Positions 53,101-59,168 of a stretch of 64,000 nucleotides of DNA are shown one piece after another. The first letter of the stretch is position 1, and each line of letters begins with the position of its first letter. The stretch covers positions 60,635,535 through 60,699,534 of the forward strand of contig CM063111.1 in the NCBI GenBank assembly GCA_031841125.1. Reading direction: 5' to 3'. The position numbers and the translations under genes are program-made. Under the pieces are notes generated by a model. That model searched no databases, had not been told where the DNA came from, and saw only the letters and a program-made list of their open reading frames with translations. Origin of the DNA: Acanthococcus lagerstroemiae (lineage: Eukaryota; Arthropoda; Insecta; Hemiptera; Eriococcidae).

Positions 53101-56100
53101 AGGTTGTCGGTTTCACTCCAGCGAGTCGCTGACATCATGACGACACCATAATGGAACGAATATCCTTGAACTACAACATGCCAGTGGCTTTTCGGTTCAG
53201 AATCGCTTTGCCGACGCCGGGTAAACGGCTTAGGACGCTCGAGGAGTTTATCAATTGTTTGCGACGACTTTTTCATGGGAGTTTACCGTGAGTTCGGTAT
53301 TGCAACATTAAGTGCATGTGAGTAAGCGTTCAATGGCGAAGACCTACAAGTAACGGACATACCGACCGATACTTCCGACAATCCGTCGCCGATTTTTCGT
53401 AATTCGGTCAGCCATACGTGTATTAATCGCACAGCTGTGCAGGATATGCCTTATGCCATTGTCGGTCACAAGGCAACTCAAAATGAACCGTCTATTCCTT
53501 TCAGGAAGGCTTGGAAACGCCGGATCTCGATGGGCCCGTAGCAAGGTCAAACGTATGGGCTCGATATGAAGATGAGACTTCTCTAACAGCAGAAGATACC
53601 CCTCGCCTCCGAGAAGAACATGCACAGTTTTGGCACTATCTGAAGAAATGCGACCACAACAGGAAGTAGTAGCGGTTCTGATGTGTGATGGCAGGACCTT
53701 TATTCCGACCATATTCCGACATACATGCGTATAACAGCATCTATTGTGCATGACAAGTTATGGTACTTCTATAGTTACAATGAGTGGTTTCAGAAACCCT
53801 TATCTTGGGCAAATGCCTCCCTCAACCTAGCCTATTCGACCCGGTCAGTGGCTGTTCTGTGGAAGAGTTTGGTTTTGCTTAACTTACAAATGTCGTCCAT
53901 CCACCTGGTCCTCTGTTTACCTGGTTTTCTCCCTCCTCTGATTTGCCGGAAGGTAATTTTTTGTGACCAGCGTTGGTCCTTCAGTTTGCATAGGTGCCCG
54001 GCCCAGTCCCATTTTCATATTTTTGACAAAGTGTACCACATTTTTGTTGAACCTAAATTTGCCTTTTATTTTTGTTAGCCTTACCTTGTCTCTCAGTTTG
54101 AGACCAAACATCGATCTCTCCATAGAGTTTTGTGTAGCCTGGAGTCTGTTCTCAATTCGTTTTGAACTTGCCTAGGTTGGGCACCCATAGGTCAGTCTCG
54201 GGACAACACAGCTGTTGAAGAGTTGGCTTTCGTAAGATATGTTTCTTTAAATAAATCCTAAGCTCCAAAATTTACTCAACGCTAACGCAATTCTTCTATT
54301 TACCTCTTTTTCGGTTTGATTTTGAAATGTCATCAATTGACCTAGATAATTTATGTTGTTGACTATTTTCAAAGTTTCTCCTTTTATTTTTATTAATTTC
54401 CTGTTCTCAGAGTTCTTCAAAATATGGATATATTGATATCCATACCCGCTGTTTTGCTTTCACACTGAGTTCATCCAGCATCACCTGTAGCTCATCCGCA
54501 CTCCCCGCCACTATCACCACGTCGTCTGCAAACCTCAAGTTATTTAAGAATTCTCCGTTAATTTTGATTCCCTTTTCGTCTCAACTTAGATTTTTTTAAA
54601 TTTCGTCCAGGGCACAGTTAAATAGCAGCGGGGAAATTGAACGAAGACTTCCCTTTCCAGATCTGTAACTATTTGCGCTTTTAGCCCCAAGTATATTTCC
54701 TGAATCAGAGTTACAAGATCCTGGTTTATTTCGTGGTTAATAAGTGCCTGAAACATGAAATTTTGCTTGAAGAGATAGAAAGCCTTAGTAAACTCTATAA
54801 AGGCCAGGTGGATGGGAATTTGGTACTCGGTTGCCCTCTGGATGAGTATGTATATTGTGTGGAGGTGATCGACCGTGGAGAAGCCCCTCCTAAAGCCCGA
54901 CTGGCATGAAGTTTGTTGAAGTTCTAACTTTGTTCTCAGACAGAAATCTAGGTAGTTTTTGTTTATTTTGTTTAGTTAAGCCTAGCATTGTCCAACGATT
55001 GTGAAAGTTGTACTCGTAGAGCTTAGGAGAAAAAAATTATAGTACGATGTATTGTCTACTCCCAAATTGAAAGCGCTAGAAAACACTAACAGTTAGGAAA
55101 ATTTCATTTTTCTAATAAACTGAAATTTCAAAATGTTATGTGTGGTATTGCCCTGATAACAGAGTTTGGAGGTAGGTCGATACGACCAATAGAAGGAGGA
55201 GTAAGGGGCCAAAATCTGGTCAGAATTTCCCGCTTTCTAATAGTTTCGTTAACTTACGATCTCATCAGCACTGCTGCCAACCTCAAGATCTCAAGACTTT
55301 CAAGAAAATCTCAAGAGTTCTCACGAATTTACAAAACACTAAGTGAATATGTATTGCGTCTTCAAATTTTCCTCTTTAAAAATATGGGAAACAAAAAATT
55401 TATCGCCGTATGGGAGTAATAAGCAGCACTCAGATTTTACACAGCAACAGAAACGTAGAATACATCTGTGATCTGTCACAAGAAAAGAGCCCTTGGCGGC
55501 ATCGAAATGTTCTAAGAAAAAGACATAAGTAATGAAATTCTCTTCTCTCTTCTTCATAGTATTCAAGAACAAAAGTGAAAAGAAAAAGGAACATGTTTAG
55601 GATTCTCGACAGAACTGAGGGCGGAGAGGGTAAAACAACAAATGTGATGATTCACTAAACATTTTTTAATTGTTGAGAAACACAGAAAAGGCGAAAAATT
55701 TGTCTCAAGATTTTTTATGAAGAATCCTGGGATTTTTCAACAGGCCTGGTAGGCAGCACTGTTCATCAGCTGTAATTGAATGGGTCGTTTCGAAAAGGAA
55801 TCATGTACAGCTGATCACGTTCGTGCATCAATCCGTTCGAAAAGAGAATTCGGCGAGTTGATCCTTTTTCGACATGACTACCTGAAAGGGAAAGTCAGAC
55901 CGTGGTAAAGAAATAGTTCAGTTGACCCGTTCTCACGCGGAATCGATGGAAGGACATATGTAAACATGGAATACGAAAAAAGTGAATTTCAGAAAAAATC
56001 GTAGATGATTCCTTACCGAGATGACTCATTCAATTAAGCTACAAAGCTGAAATTTTAAATGTACCGTCTTACATATGTTTTATGGACCCACTTCGGAGAT

Positions 56101-58086
56101 GAGCGCAGTTGGGTGACAATTTGGGAGTTAGGAAAGGTGCTAATAAAAAAAATCTCCTTTTAGCCCTAATAGTCAGCATTTTTCATCTCGCTAACTGTAC
56201 GTTATATATCAAAACTTCGATAGCTTACAGCACTAAGGTTTTCTGAGATCTATCTATTTAGTTACTACCATTTCTTTTTTCGTACGACTCACGGTCAAGG
56301 AGATTATACATGATTTACAAGTGGTTCTGATTTACATAAATGAAATATCATTATTTACATTTCTTATTTTAACAAAAAAAGAGAAGGTTTGTTCAACCAA
56401 AACGAAACTAGACATTGCTACTTGGAAGAACCTTCTACCCCGCGTTGATCCGATCTCGGGTCAAAAAAATAGGATGAATGGGTGCACTCCTGAAATACTC
56501 TATACAAAAAATAGACTACCAAGATCACCTGATTAGATCTCAATTCAACCTTTAGAATTATTTATCGAACATACGCACAACTAATAGCCGAGCTCTTCAT
56601 TTAAACCTTCACACACCGTACCACCTCAAACCTCGGATACGAATACTTGAGGCCACAAGTGAACCCCGCGAGCATACTCCAACATCAACCACTTCCAATT
56701 ACGACGGCCGCTCTCGCATACACATACACACACCGAACGAATCCTCTACACCATCCAACTGCTCGAGATATCCGCCCAGCCAATTAAACCGAAATAATTA
56801 CAATATTTTAATACACGACGGCACCGTACACATGCGTGGAAACGGTGCATCGCATCAGGCAGCGTCGTTTCAAAAATTATTCAAACACCGACGAACACAC
56901 CCAATTTGAACCCGAAAAAAATAAATAAATAAAGCCCATCTTCATCGAGTCGAAACACACCGCCGAATACGACGGAACTTCCGTTATATGCATTCTCTTC
57001 ACTCTTTATGGAGAAAAAAAAAATGTCTATGACATGGATTTAAAAAAAAAAAAAAAAAAAACATGTACGTACATATTATACACACTGGTACGGGCCATGC
57101 ATTTCCGATTGCCGTATAAATCGATTTTCTTACCACGCCGGAACGCCTTTATTGTTCGCCTGGCCACAAACACCCAACAATATACAACAGAAAAAATCTT
57201 GTACGCCCGTAATTACCGCAACGCCGGCCAAATTCGTAATCACCTATTAACGAGCGATCCTATCGTAATTAACGAACTAACCTCGGCTAACACGAAACCA
57301 TTTACGGATCAACTTCGTTCCAATTAATAATTAATTTCCTCTTCGACCTATGACAACAAATATCTATAGGCTCGGCGACTCCGATCTATCTCTGTTCTCG
57401 CTCGCACGACCAAATCAATTACTTATTACATTTGATCGGACCACAATCTCACATTTTTATACGATACAGCAGTACATTCCGAGGCCCCGGCAGAATGTTC
57501 CGGGGGAAGAGGAAGAGAGTAAAAGATCTCCAAGAGGCCGAGACATTTCCAGAGGGGGCAAGACTCCTAAGCGATAAAATACGAGTTTGGTAAAACGCCT
57601 CTGGTCACTAATGCGATACTCGAAAGGGTAGTTTCCGTGGCTAGGGGTGCGGTGCATGGGGAGTCAATCTGGTATGCATGCATCGCCATACGCCACACCA
57701 ATGGAAATCTAAGACGAGAAATCACTTTTTGCAAACGTTTAGAAAAACTGCGCAACAATTTCTTTGGGGTTATGAGGCGGGGGGGGAGGGTGTACTTGTT
57801 TTCTGTTCCACAAATGAGGGGTTTGGTAAAACGATGAAGTTTTTTGAGAATGGGGGGGGAGGGCATGTCACTTGTCGGCACCGACGAGAGCATTCCAAGC
57901 AGCGTGCACTTACATCAATTTCCCTTCCGCCGGGCCGGCTTTGAGCACGTCGGACACGGCGATGGACGGATCTCCATTGGCGAAATGTGGATTGTCTCTT
58001 CCGCCGCTGACTGCGATACCGAAGCCATATCCAGGCACGCGGTTCAACGTCACCTGCTGGAACTCCCATACAACTCGTTCTCCTCC
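10823..58086 (-). CDS. pyd: Gene span: polychaetoid / ZO-1 tight-junction MAGUK (5' incomplete)
   Basis: Eighteen exons on the minus strand join in one frame to about 1198 codons plus stop. Residue numbers in later entries count from the first residue of exon 1. Domain order is PDZ1 (about 5-95), PDZ2 (105-190), linker, PDZ3 (355-440), SH3 (454-535), GUK-like (553-740), then a proline/serine-rich tail. This is the order of ZO-1 and insect Pyd, scaffolds under the plasma membrane at cell junctions that link adhesion and claudin-like proteins to actin. Known for the family: the GUK fold binds protein and has lost kinase activity; here, too, no GxxGxGK P-loop is visible. The vertebrate C-terminal ZU5 domain is absent. 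Every intron is GT-AG and all phases fit. The start codon is not found. The 20.3 kb first intron and the unspliced flanks carry many transposons. Identification is secure; individual edges are inferred. Confidence 0.95.
11111..11516 (-). other. pyd intron 17
   Basis: 406 bp intron. No repeat or embedded gene seen. Confidence 0.7.
11517..11763 (-). CDS. pyd: pyd exon 17: proline-rich tail
   Basis: Residues 1021-1103. [36 protein letters not shown] and [20 protein letters not shown]. The [13 protein letters not shown] block matches the C-terminal region of Pyd and contains class-type SH3 ligands. The acceptor is ACATAG (weak tract) and the donor GTAAGT after 11517. The intron before it (4.5 kb) holds a 1.6 kb TIR element. 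Confidence 0.9.
11764..12839 (-). other. pyd intron 16, proximal part
   Basis: AT-rich. A 103-codon plus-strand frame (11766-12077) is Lys/Ile-rich and unrecognised, probably chance. A (TG)n tract followed by a G run occupies about 12288-12319. Confidence 0.5.
12288..12319. repeat. (TG)n plus poly-G tract
   Basis: About nine TG units followed by 15 G. Simple sequence repeat in intron 16. Confidence 0.85.
12840..13159. repeat. Degenerate array of GACTCATTMA-like units, left part
   Basis: Repeated 10-11 bp units such as AGACTCATTCAGACT, AGATTC and GAACTCATT in loose tandem. The array resumes at 14787 beyond the inserted TIR element. Confidence 0.6.
13320..14210. repeat. Degenerate tandem array (TTCATCGGAAATTTTC-like)
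   Basis: Units built from AATTTCATCG, GAAAATTTTC, CCGATGATTT and AAAGAATTT recur every 30-50 bp with heavy divergence. The same unit occurs inverted at 51030-51120. It creates spurious Phe/Lys/Asn-rich frames on both strands. Confidence 0.7.
14447..14603. mobile_element. 129-bp GC-rich insert with 14-bp direct repeats
   Basis: TGCTATTTCCTTGT occurs exactly at 14447-14460 and 14590-14603, flanking a 129 bp segment far richer in GC than its surroundings (for example CCGCACCCCCGGCACCGG). This looks like a target-site duplication around a small retroposed sequence. The insert was not identified; no tRNA A/B boxes or poly-A tail are obvious. Confidence 0.6.
14787..15460. repeat. Degenerate array of GACTCATTMA-like units, right part
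   Basis: Continuation of the array at 12840-13159, split by the TIR element. Units include CATTCAGACTCATT-like and AAGACTGATTC strings. Confidence 0.6.
15461..16313 (-). other. pyd intron 16, distal part
   Basis: AT-rich with a C tract near 15510. No gene or repeat recognised. Confidence 0.5.
16314..16534 (-). CDS. pyd: pyd exon 16: serine/tyrosine-rich tail
   Basis: Residues 948-1021. [53 protein letters not shown] and [10 protein letters not shown]. Rich in Tyr and Ser, so probably phosphorylated and disordered. The acceptor is TTGTAG at 16537-16535 and the donor a strong GTACGT after 16314. An in-frame stop lies immediately upstream of the acceptor, so this is not an extension of exon 15. 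Confidence 0.88.
16779..17162 (-). CDS. pyd: pyd exon 15: low-complexity tail with N-G-M repeats
   Basis: Residues 820-947. [27 protein letters not shown], a tandem run of Asn-Gly-Met (about 17026-17073), [14 protein letters not shown], then an S/T/N-rich end. The acceptor is TTGTAG. The donor is unsettled. A good GTAAAT after 16775 gives phase 1, which does not fit exon 16. A weaker GTTGGT after 16779 gives phase 0, which fits and makes the whole frame divisible by three. I chose 16779. Confidence 0.82.
17026..17073 (-). repeat. Coding trinucleotide-type repeat (Asn-Gly-Met)
   Basis: Tandem 9-bp units inside pyd exon 15 encode repeated NGM with Ser/Ile variants. Likely length-polymorphic. 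Confidence 0.75.
17339..17575 (-). CDS. pyd: pyd exon 14: start of the C-terminal tail
   Basis: Residues 741-819. [20 protein letters not shown] and SSPESDLE, then [16 protein letters not shown] and [13 protein letters not shown]. The [12 protein letters not shown] and [14 protein letters not shown] motifs are insect Pyd hallmarks after the GUK domain. PPPPY is a possible WW-domain ligand. The acceptor is CTTAG at 17578-17576 and the donor GTTAGC after 17339. Confidence 0.93.
17576..18849 (-). other. pyd intron 13, distal part
   Basis: AT-rich. A 123-codon plus-strand frame at 18290-18661 has no recognised motif. No repeat detected. Confidence 0.5.
18850..18945 (-). CDS. pyd: Candidate pyd cassette exon 13b (32 codons)
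   Basis: Between exons 13 and 14 the exon 13 frame is still open. Here an acceptor (TTTACAG, 18948-18946) and two donors (GTACAC after 18856, GTGAGA after 18850) bound a 90- or 96-nt segment, phase 0 on both sides. It encodes an aromatic, proline-rich peptide including [15 protein letters not shown], very unlike random intron translation. It could be included or skipped without changing frame. I do not recall an equivalent in ZO-1. An alternative is simple intron read-through ending at the stop near 18793, giving a GUK-truncated isoform. Confidence 0.5.
19021..19195 (-). CDS. pyd: pyd exon 13: GUK-like domain, C-terminal part
   Basis: Residues 682-740. [24 protein letters not shown] and [20 protein letters not shown] end the GUK fold; WVSESK is the family's exit sequence. 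The acceptor is TTGCAG; the donor AAG/GTACAC follows 19021 at phase 0. The same frame stays open for another 76 codons through the intron and contains a likely cassette exon (see 18850-18945). Confidence 0.93.
19309..19525 (-). CDS. pyd: pyd exon 12: GUK-like domain, part 2
   Basis: Residues 610-682. [40 protein letters not shown] and [18 protein letters not shown] are conserved strand and helix segments of the ZO GUK fold. The acceptor is TTTCAG at 19528-19526 and the donor GTACGT after 19309. Confidence 0.94.
19699..19870 (-). CDS. pyd: pyd exon 11: GUK-like domain, part 1
   Basis: Residues 553-610. [20 protein letters not shown], then [20 protein letters not shown]. This is the MAGUK GUK core; FGPIADIA replaces the GTP/ATP-binding P-loop of true guanylate kinases, so kinase activity is not expected. 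The acceptor is AAAG (weak pyrimidine tract) and the donor GTAAGT after 19699. Confidence 0.94.
19871..21551 (-). other. pyd intron 10
   Basis: 1.7 kb. Contains a T-rich region (20130-20170, 20470-20495) and a loose series of TTTGGTC-like words at about 20520-20740. No gene seen. Confidence 0.6.
21552..21724 (-). CDS. pyd: pyd exon 10: end of SH3 and basic hinge (U5-like)
   Basis: Residues 495-552. [20 protein letters not shown] is the end of the SH3 fold, where MAGUKs read [23 protein letters not shown] is the basic hook between SH3 and GUK; in ZO-1 this segment binds ligands and regulates occludin binding. The acceptor is GGCAG and the donor a strong GTGAGT after 21552. The antisense strand is also open for 154 codons here, which I treat as a shadow. 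Confidence 0.94.
21977..22098 (-). CDS. pyd: pyd exon 9: SH3 domain, first part
   Basis: Residues 454-495. AHFDYDQ stands for the SH3 ALYDY motif, then [20 protein letters not shown] and GSWQVYRIG. The conserved tryptophan of GSWQ is present. The acceptor is TTGCAG at 22101-22099 and the donor GTAATT after 21977. Confidence 0.93.
22099..22466 (-). other. pyd intron 8
   Basis: 368 bp of AT-rich intron. Nothing recognised. Confidence 0.7.
22467..22618 (-). CDS. pyd: pyd exon 8: second half of PDZ3 and lead-in to SH3
   Basis: Residues 404-454. [19 protein letters not shown] is the PDZ3 helix region, followed by [18 protein letters not shown] and GDSFHIK, the family boundary with the SH3 domain. 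The acceptor is TTTTAG and the donor GTAAGG after 22467. In ZO-1 the PDZ3-SH3-GUK segment works as one supramodule that binds JAM and occludin. Confidence 0.94.
22619..23338 (-). other. pyd intron 7, distal part
   Basis: No gene or repeat recognised. Confidence 0.5.
23339..23685. mobile_element. Possible small TIR element
   Basis: GAGACGGACCTAGGAT at the left and, inverted, CAGGTGCGGATTCAAGG at the right resemble the common MITE terminus with GGCGGATC near the end and G-rich subterminal sequence (GGGGGAAAGGGGC). Ends are diverged and no target duplication was resolved. Confidence 0.35.
24259..24654. repeat. Pair of about 120-bp direct repeats
   Basis: 24259-24390 and 24538-24654 share TGGCTTCACGCAATAC, AACTGTGAACTGAAC, CAGTGTCGGTCGG and TATCCATGT in the same order. 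About 150 bp of unrelated sequence lies between. Unknown family. Confidence 0.65.
24660..25290. repeat. Degenerate array of AGTCTTAACG-like units
   Basis: Loose tandem of GAGTCTTAA, AACGAGTC, TAGTCTTAA and similar words. They are the reverse complement of the GACTCATTAA-type words of intron 16, so the same unit sits in opposite orientation in two introns. Confidence 0.6.
25436..25586 (-). CDS. pyd: pyd exon 7: first half of PDZ3
   Basis: Residues 353-403. [19 protein letters not shown] contains the PDZ3 carboxylate loop (SVGIRL), followed by [17 protein letters not shown] and LQPADKILK. The family motif is SVGLRLAGGNDVGIFV in ZO-1. The acceptor is TCCAG and the donor GTACGT after 25436, phase 0. 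Confidence 0.94.
25682..25748 (-). CDS. pyd: pyd exon 6: 67-nt microexon before PDZ3
   Basis: Residues 331-353, reading [20 protein letters not shown]. The 6.8 kb intron upstream carries an R1-like retroelement. The acceptor is GCAG at 25752-25749 and the donor GTAAGA follows 25682. The exon is too short to see by frame length alone; it is supported because it joins exon 5 (phase 1) to exon 7 (phase 2) exactly. Confidence 0.88.
25749..28860 (-). other. pyd intron 5, distal part
   Basis: AT-rich with several short A and C tracts (C tract at 28440-28450). No gene or clear repeat identified. Confidence 0.5.
29100..30100 (+). mobile_element. R1-like non-LTR retrotransposon fragment
   Basis: [20 protein letters not shown] (about 29230-29285) is the RT-thumb signature of R1-clade ORF2. 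It is followed by SFRARRTI and [11 protein letters not shown] after a frameshift (about 29400), and [13 protein letters not shown]. The C-terminal CxC...H...C zinc motif ([12 protein letters not shown]) lies at about 29998-30051. Frameshifts and stops make it a pseudogene. The catalytic RT palm upstream is absent or unreadable. A 295-codon frame on the opposite strand is a shadow of this GC-rich segment. Confidence 0.75.
30101..30905 (+). other. GC-rich tail of the R1-like element
   Basis: GC-rich sequence continues to about 30760 without recognised domains; perhaps 3' UTR or an extended C-terminus. The exact end of the element is unknown. Confidence 0.35.
30906..32536 (-). other. pyd intron 5, proximal part
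   Basis: No feature recognised apart from a G run at about 31530-31539. Confidence 0.5.
32537..32692 (-). CDS. pyd: pyd exon 5: histidine/serine linker with polyproline motif
   Basis: Residues 279-331. An N/H/S-rich stretch, then SRSVVEDH and the motif [11 protein letters not shown], which is typical of Pyd just before PDZ3 and a possible SH3 or EVH1 ligand. The acceptor is CGCAG at 32697-32693. The donor GTAATA follows 32537. Phases match exon 4 and exon 6. Confidence 0.9.
32818..33042 (-). CDS. pyd: pyd exon 4: linker between PDZ2 and PDZ3
   Basis: Residues 204-279. Polar, basic linker containing [10 protein letters not shown], then [16 protein letters not shown] and [14 protein letters not shown], which match the Pyd linker as I recall it and are candidate phosphorylation sites (RS, SP). 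The acceptor is TTGCAG at 33045-33043 and the donor GTGAGA after 32818. The frame remains open past the donor for a while, but the continuation is basic and unlike Pyd, so I end the exon at the donor. Confidence 0.88.
33246..33497 (-). CDS. pyd: pyd exon 3: PDZ2
   Basis: Residues 120-204. [15 protein letters not shown] is the binding loop and second strand. [20 protein letters not shown] and [18 protein letters not shown] are the rest of the fold, all close to ZO-1 PDZ2. Known for vertebrate ZO proteins: PDZ2 dimerises by strand swapping and binds connexins; insects lack connexins, so only dimerisation is a reasonable transfer. After the fold comes a serine/tyrosine-rich start of the linker. 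The acceptor is TACAG; the donor is GTTAAT (weak). Confidence 0.93.
33970..34080. repeat. Degenerate (CAGT)n tract
   Basis: CAGTCAGTC and CCAGCCAGT words in loose tandem in pyd intron 2. Confidence 0.7.
34430..35050. repeat. Degenerate CTTTGGCTTTCAAC repeats
   Basis: Two clear copies of about 90 bp (34678-34770 and 34943-35030) share TTTGACCTTT-like, GGCTTTTGG and ATGAAAATCATT words, and a third partial match lies near 34440-34510. The repeat is interrupted by the small TIR element at 34510. Confidence 0.6.
34510..34676. mobile_element. 167-bp MITE-like element
   Basis: Perfect 13-bp terminal inverted repeats AAGCGCAAATAGG and CCTATTTGCGCTT. G-rich left and C-rich right subterminal regions (GGGGGCTTGGGGGG; TTAAGCCCCCCCCC) could also pair. 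No coding capacity. Confidence 0.65.
35852..36097 (+). repeat. Two tandem 123-bp units, in frame
   Basis: Units at 35852-35974 and 35975-36097 are about 85 percent alike by eye. Period 123 is 41 codons, and the plus frame stays open across the first unit and most of the second (motif [15 protein letters not shown] twice). Intron 2 of pyd. Origin unknown. Confidence 0.7.
36099..36608 (+). other. Unrecognised 169-codon open frame
   Basis: Follows the tandem repeat directly, on the plus strand inside pyd intron 2. No domain or motif recognised, with hydrophobic and basic patches; possibly a remnant of a mobile element or chance. Confidence 0.25.
36889..36911. repeat. Poly-A tract
   Basis: Long uninterrupted A run followed by an A-rich stretch. 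Simple repeat; no retroelement identified upstream. Confidence 0.8.
37465..37649 (-). CDS. pyd: pyd exon 2: C-terminal half of PDZ1 and start of PDZ2
   Basis: Residues 58-120. [19 protein letters not shown] followed by [12 protein letters not shown] completes PDZ1. [14 protein letters not shown] then gives the first strand of PDZ2. The acceptor is CAG at 37652-37650 (phase matches exon 1) and the donor is a slightly weak GTTAGT after 37465. It lies 20.3 kb from exon 1, so PDZ1 is split by the largest intron. Confidence 0.93.
37650..40800 (-). other. pyd intron 1, 3' part
   Basis: Non-coding. Several GATTACGTAATC-like words occur at 38470-38690 in a loose series, and a G run at 38699-38709. 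No gene seen. Confidence 0.45.
40802..41440 (-). other. Unrecognised 212-codon open frame
   Basis: The longest open frame in the window without an assignable source, in pyd intron 1 on the same strand as pyd. Ser/Arg/His-rich with no signal peptide or domain recognised. It begins at an ATG. It may be chance, a nested gene or decayed mobile DNA. Confidence 0.25.
41441..42512 (-). other. Non-coding stretch in pyd intron 1
   Basis: No feature recognised. Confidence 0.4.
42513..42658. repeat. Imperfect inverted repeat (hairpin), about 146 bp
   Basis: 42513-42565 and 42604-42658 pair: AAAATTAGCTCAGAAACCG and its inverse, with CTTCRAGCACAG and ATTGGTATC-like matches. Likely a very small MITE. Confidence 0.6.
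43246..43843. mobile_element. Possible hAT-type non-autonomous element
   Basis: Termini CAGTGCTGCCAGATT (43246) and, inverted, AATCTGGCAGCACTG (ending 43843). The CAGTGCTGCCA start is typical of hAT ends. Flanking ATTCGTCC and ATTCGTTT share 6 of 8 bases as a diverged target duplication. Interior contains repeated GGGCGACA-type words and no transposase motif. Confidence 0.6.
43889..47480 (+). mobile_element. Ty3/gypsy-type LTR retrotransposon, degenerate
   Basis: TTGGCGACGAGGTGA near 43889-43903 resembles the primer-binding region after a 5' LTR. Gag-like sequence follows from about 44556, broken by stops and a frameshift near 44960, with [15 protein letters not shown] (about 45107-45150). 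A CCHC zinc knuckle is at 45553-45594. Protease and the RT catalytic core are missing: the sequence passes directly to the RT end and RNase H ([20 protein letters not shown], about 45793; [13 protein letters not shown], about 46090). Integrase HHCC ([13 protein letters not shown], 46670-46800) and part of its core ([14 protein letters not shown], about 46848; [11 protein letters not shown], about 47020) follow. No env and no matching LTR pair were recognised. It cannot be functional. Confidence 0.8.
47560..48420. other. GC-rich stretch of unknown origin
   Basis: Markedly richer in GC than its flanks, with short frames on both strands and no known motif. It probably derives from a mobile element (perhaps a 5' part of a non-LTR element), but nothing confirms this. 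Confidence 0.3.
48421..49597 (-). other. Non-coding stretch in pyd intron 1
   Basis: Relatively CpG-rich around 48950-49330 and AT-rich elsewhere. A plus-strand 120-codon frame (48975-49337) has no recognised motif. Confidence 0.4.
49638..49907 (+). other. Unrecognised 89-codon open frame in CpG-rich DNA
   Basis: Plus-strand frame starting at ATG with sensible amino-acid balance ([20 protein letters not shown]). No family recognised and no splice evidence. Could be a diverged regulatory region rather than a gene. Confidence 0.2.
50300..50630. repeat. Tandem array of about 137-bp units (TTTTGTACC)
   Basis: Three units begin near 50311, 50448 and 50584, each with TTTTGTACCTATTTTGTACC-like and TTGTACCACCAATCCC words, separated by G- or C-rich runs. 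Confidence 0.75.
50630..51035. repeat. Second tandem array, about 130-180-bp units
   Basis: Three diverged units share TTTGTTCTCTCATCTACACA-like, CATCACTSTGTATTT and GGCGTAAGTGACCCTTA words. It follows the previous array directly. Confidence 0.7.
51030..51125. repeat. Inverted copy of the TTCATCGGAAATTTTC unit
   Basis: CCGAAGATTTCCGATGAAATT and following words are the reverse complement of the array units at 13320-14210. Confidence 0.55.
51126..51906 (-). other. Non-coding stretch in pyd intron 1
   Basis: No feature recognised; short frames only. Confidence 0.4.
51907..52137 (-). other. Candidate coding exon (3' terminal), unassigned
   Basis: On the minus strand an acceptor-like CCTTCAG at 52144-52138 is followed by 76 open codons ending in TAA. 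The peptide is compositionally protein-like: [17 protein letters not shown], then [21 protein letters not shown] content is high against AT-rich flanks. No family recognised and no upstream exon found. It could belong to a nested gene. Confidence 0.3.
52138..53780 (-). other. Non-coding stretch in pyd intron 1, moderately GC-rich
   Basis: Overlapping frames of 60-135 codons occur on both strands without a recognisable motif. No repeat was identified. Confidence 0.35.
53780..54985 (-). mobile_element. RTE-like non-LTR retrotransposon, 5' truncated and broken
   Basis: On the minus strand: [20 protein letters not shown] (about 54830-54890), [16 protein letters not shown] RT motif, a damaged QGDPLSP region, [19 protein letters not shown] (about 54505-54565; catalytic FADD at about 54520-54532), then [20 protein letters not shown] and WSLGFI. 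The characteristic C-terminal [12 protein letters not shown] block lies near 53990. Frameshifts and stops occur throughout. It resembles RTE-type endonuclease/reverse transcriptase elements of insects. The endonuclease half is missing. Confidence 0.78.
54986..57597 (-). other. Non-coding stretch in pyd intron 1, 5' part
   Basis: AT-rich with a poly-A tract at 57041-57061. No gene or repeat recognised. Confidence 0.45.
57598..57765 (+). repeat. Dispersed repeat B, copy 2
   Basis: Plus-strand copy of the segment at 1700-1849 (-). It carries ATGGAAATCTAAGACGAGAA in common, translating to [11 protein letters not shown] in the same frame. It lies 150 bp from pyd exon 1 on the intron side. Confidence 0.6.
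57914..58086 (-). CDS. pyd: pyd exon 1 (first found): N-terminal half of PDZ1
   Basis: Residues 1-58. The frame opens with GGERVVW, then the carboxylate-binding loop [11 protein letters not shown] and RDNPHF, a signature of the first PDZ domain of ZO-1/Pyd, ending at [13 protein letters not shown]. The acceptor is a CAG at 58089-58087 and the donor is GTAAGTG after base 57914 (phase 2). No ATG lies in a plausible position, so at least one 5' exon is missing. PDZ1 of ZO proteins binds claudin C-terminal tails; the insect ligand cannot be inferred from this sequence. Confidence 0.93.
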
Positions 58087-59168
58087 CTGGAACACGAACA
58101 CATAACATCGAACTTTAGAAAAAAGGTAAATTATATACAAAATACGATGACAGAGCGAGACGGAAGAAAATTTTTGAGCACGAGTGTGTGCGGTGTACAC
58201 CATCGAAGGATCGATCGACTTTTCCTACATAACAGGCGTGTCGAGATAGATCAATTTTTTCATTTTCTATTTCTAGTAGAGCAGTCACGTGCTTCAGACT
58301 TCATGCCTGATTACCGAGAGGGTTTTAATATTCCTATCTCATTAATTCGTTGTACTCGTCGAGTACACGCGGACAGGTTTCGCTCGTACGAGTACAGAAG
58401 GGGAGAAATGAGGGAACCACAATTCGTCTGAATCGGTTATGCTGATCTGGGGTAACAGAGCTGCCACTGGTACTCGTTCCGTGCTACAAGCTTTCAACAG
58501 AACAATATCAACAACGGTGGCATAGCGTAACAATCTTCAAAAAGATGAAAAGAAAAAAGAAAGGGAAAAAAACAAGAAATCACGAAATAACCTCAACTCA
58601 TTCCAGAGAATGTAGTAAACTACCTGAGTCATCATCTAATATTATCAGCGTTTACAGGGTAGAAGTGAACATCTTCCGCATAATATTACAGCCTAAGTCC
58701 AACAAGCAAACATTCTGCGTTTTCCTTTGCTACAAATATGCTGACAGGAATCATCAATCCGAAACCGAGATACAAAAATTTGCAGTGATAGGCGCACAAA
58801 AAATACTACTCTGATTTCCGGCCCATAATGAATAACTGCGAGTCAGAGTGTGCTACTGGTTTTCAGTAGGTGCTTCACTACCCAACTCCACACCTCAGTA
58901 TTCAGCAGTTACAGGGTGTCTTAAAGAAATTGAAAAGTAAAAATGAAGTACTTTTTTAGGACCCTTTGCAGGACTATAGGCGACAGATTTTCCATCTTTT
59001 CCCCGAATGTACAACTATTTTTTTCCAATTGCTTTATCCCCTTTACCCCTCCCTCCATTTTGCTTCCCCACTTCCCACCTCCTTATGAATATAGATTCTG
59101 CGCTACACTTTATAATGACCAATCATAAGAATCGCAAAAAAAAATATGTTTTTTAGTATAATAATAAA
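58087..59168 (-). other. Upstream of pyd exon 1, no exon identified
   Basis: Part of the intron or promoter region upstream of the first found coding exon. No start codon exon was recognised. A CAGGGTGTCT at about 58914 resembles a common MITE terminus. Confidence 0.4.
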
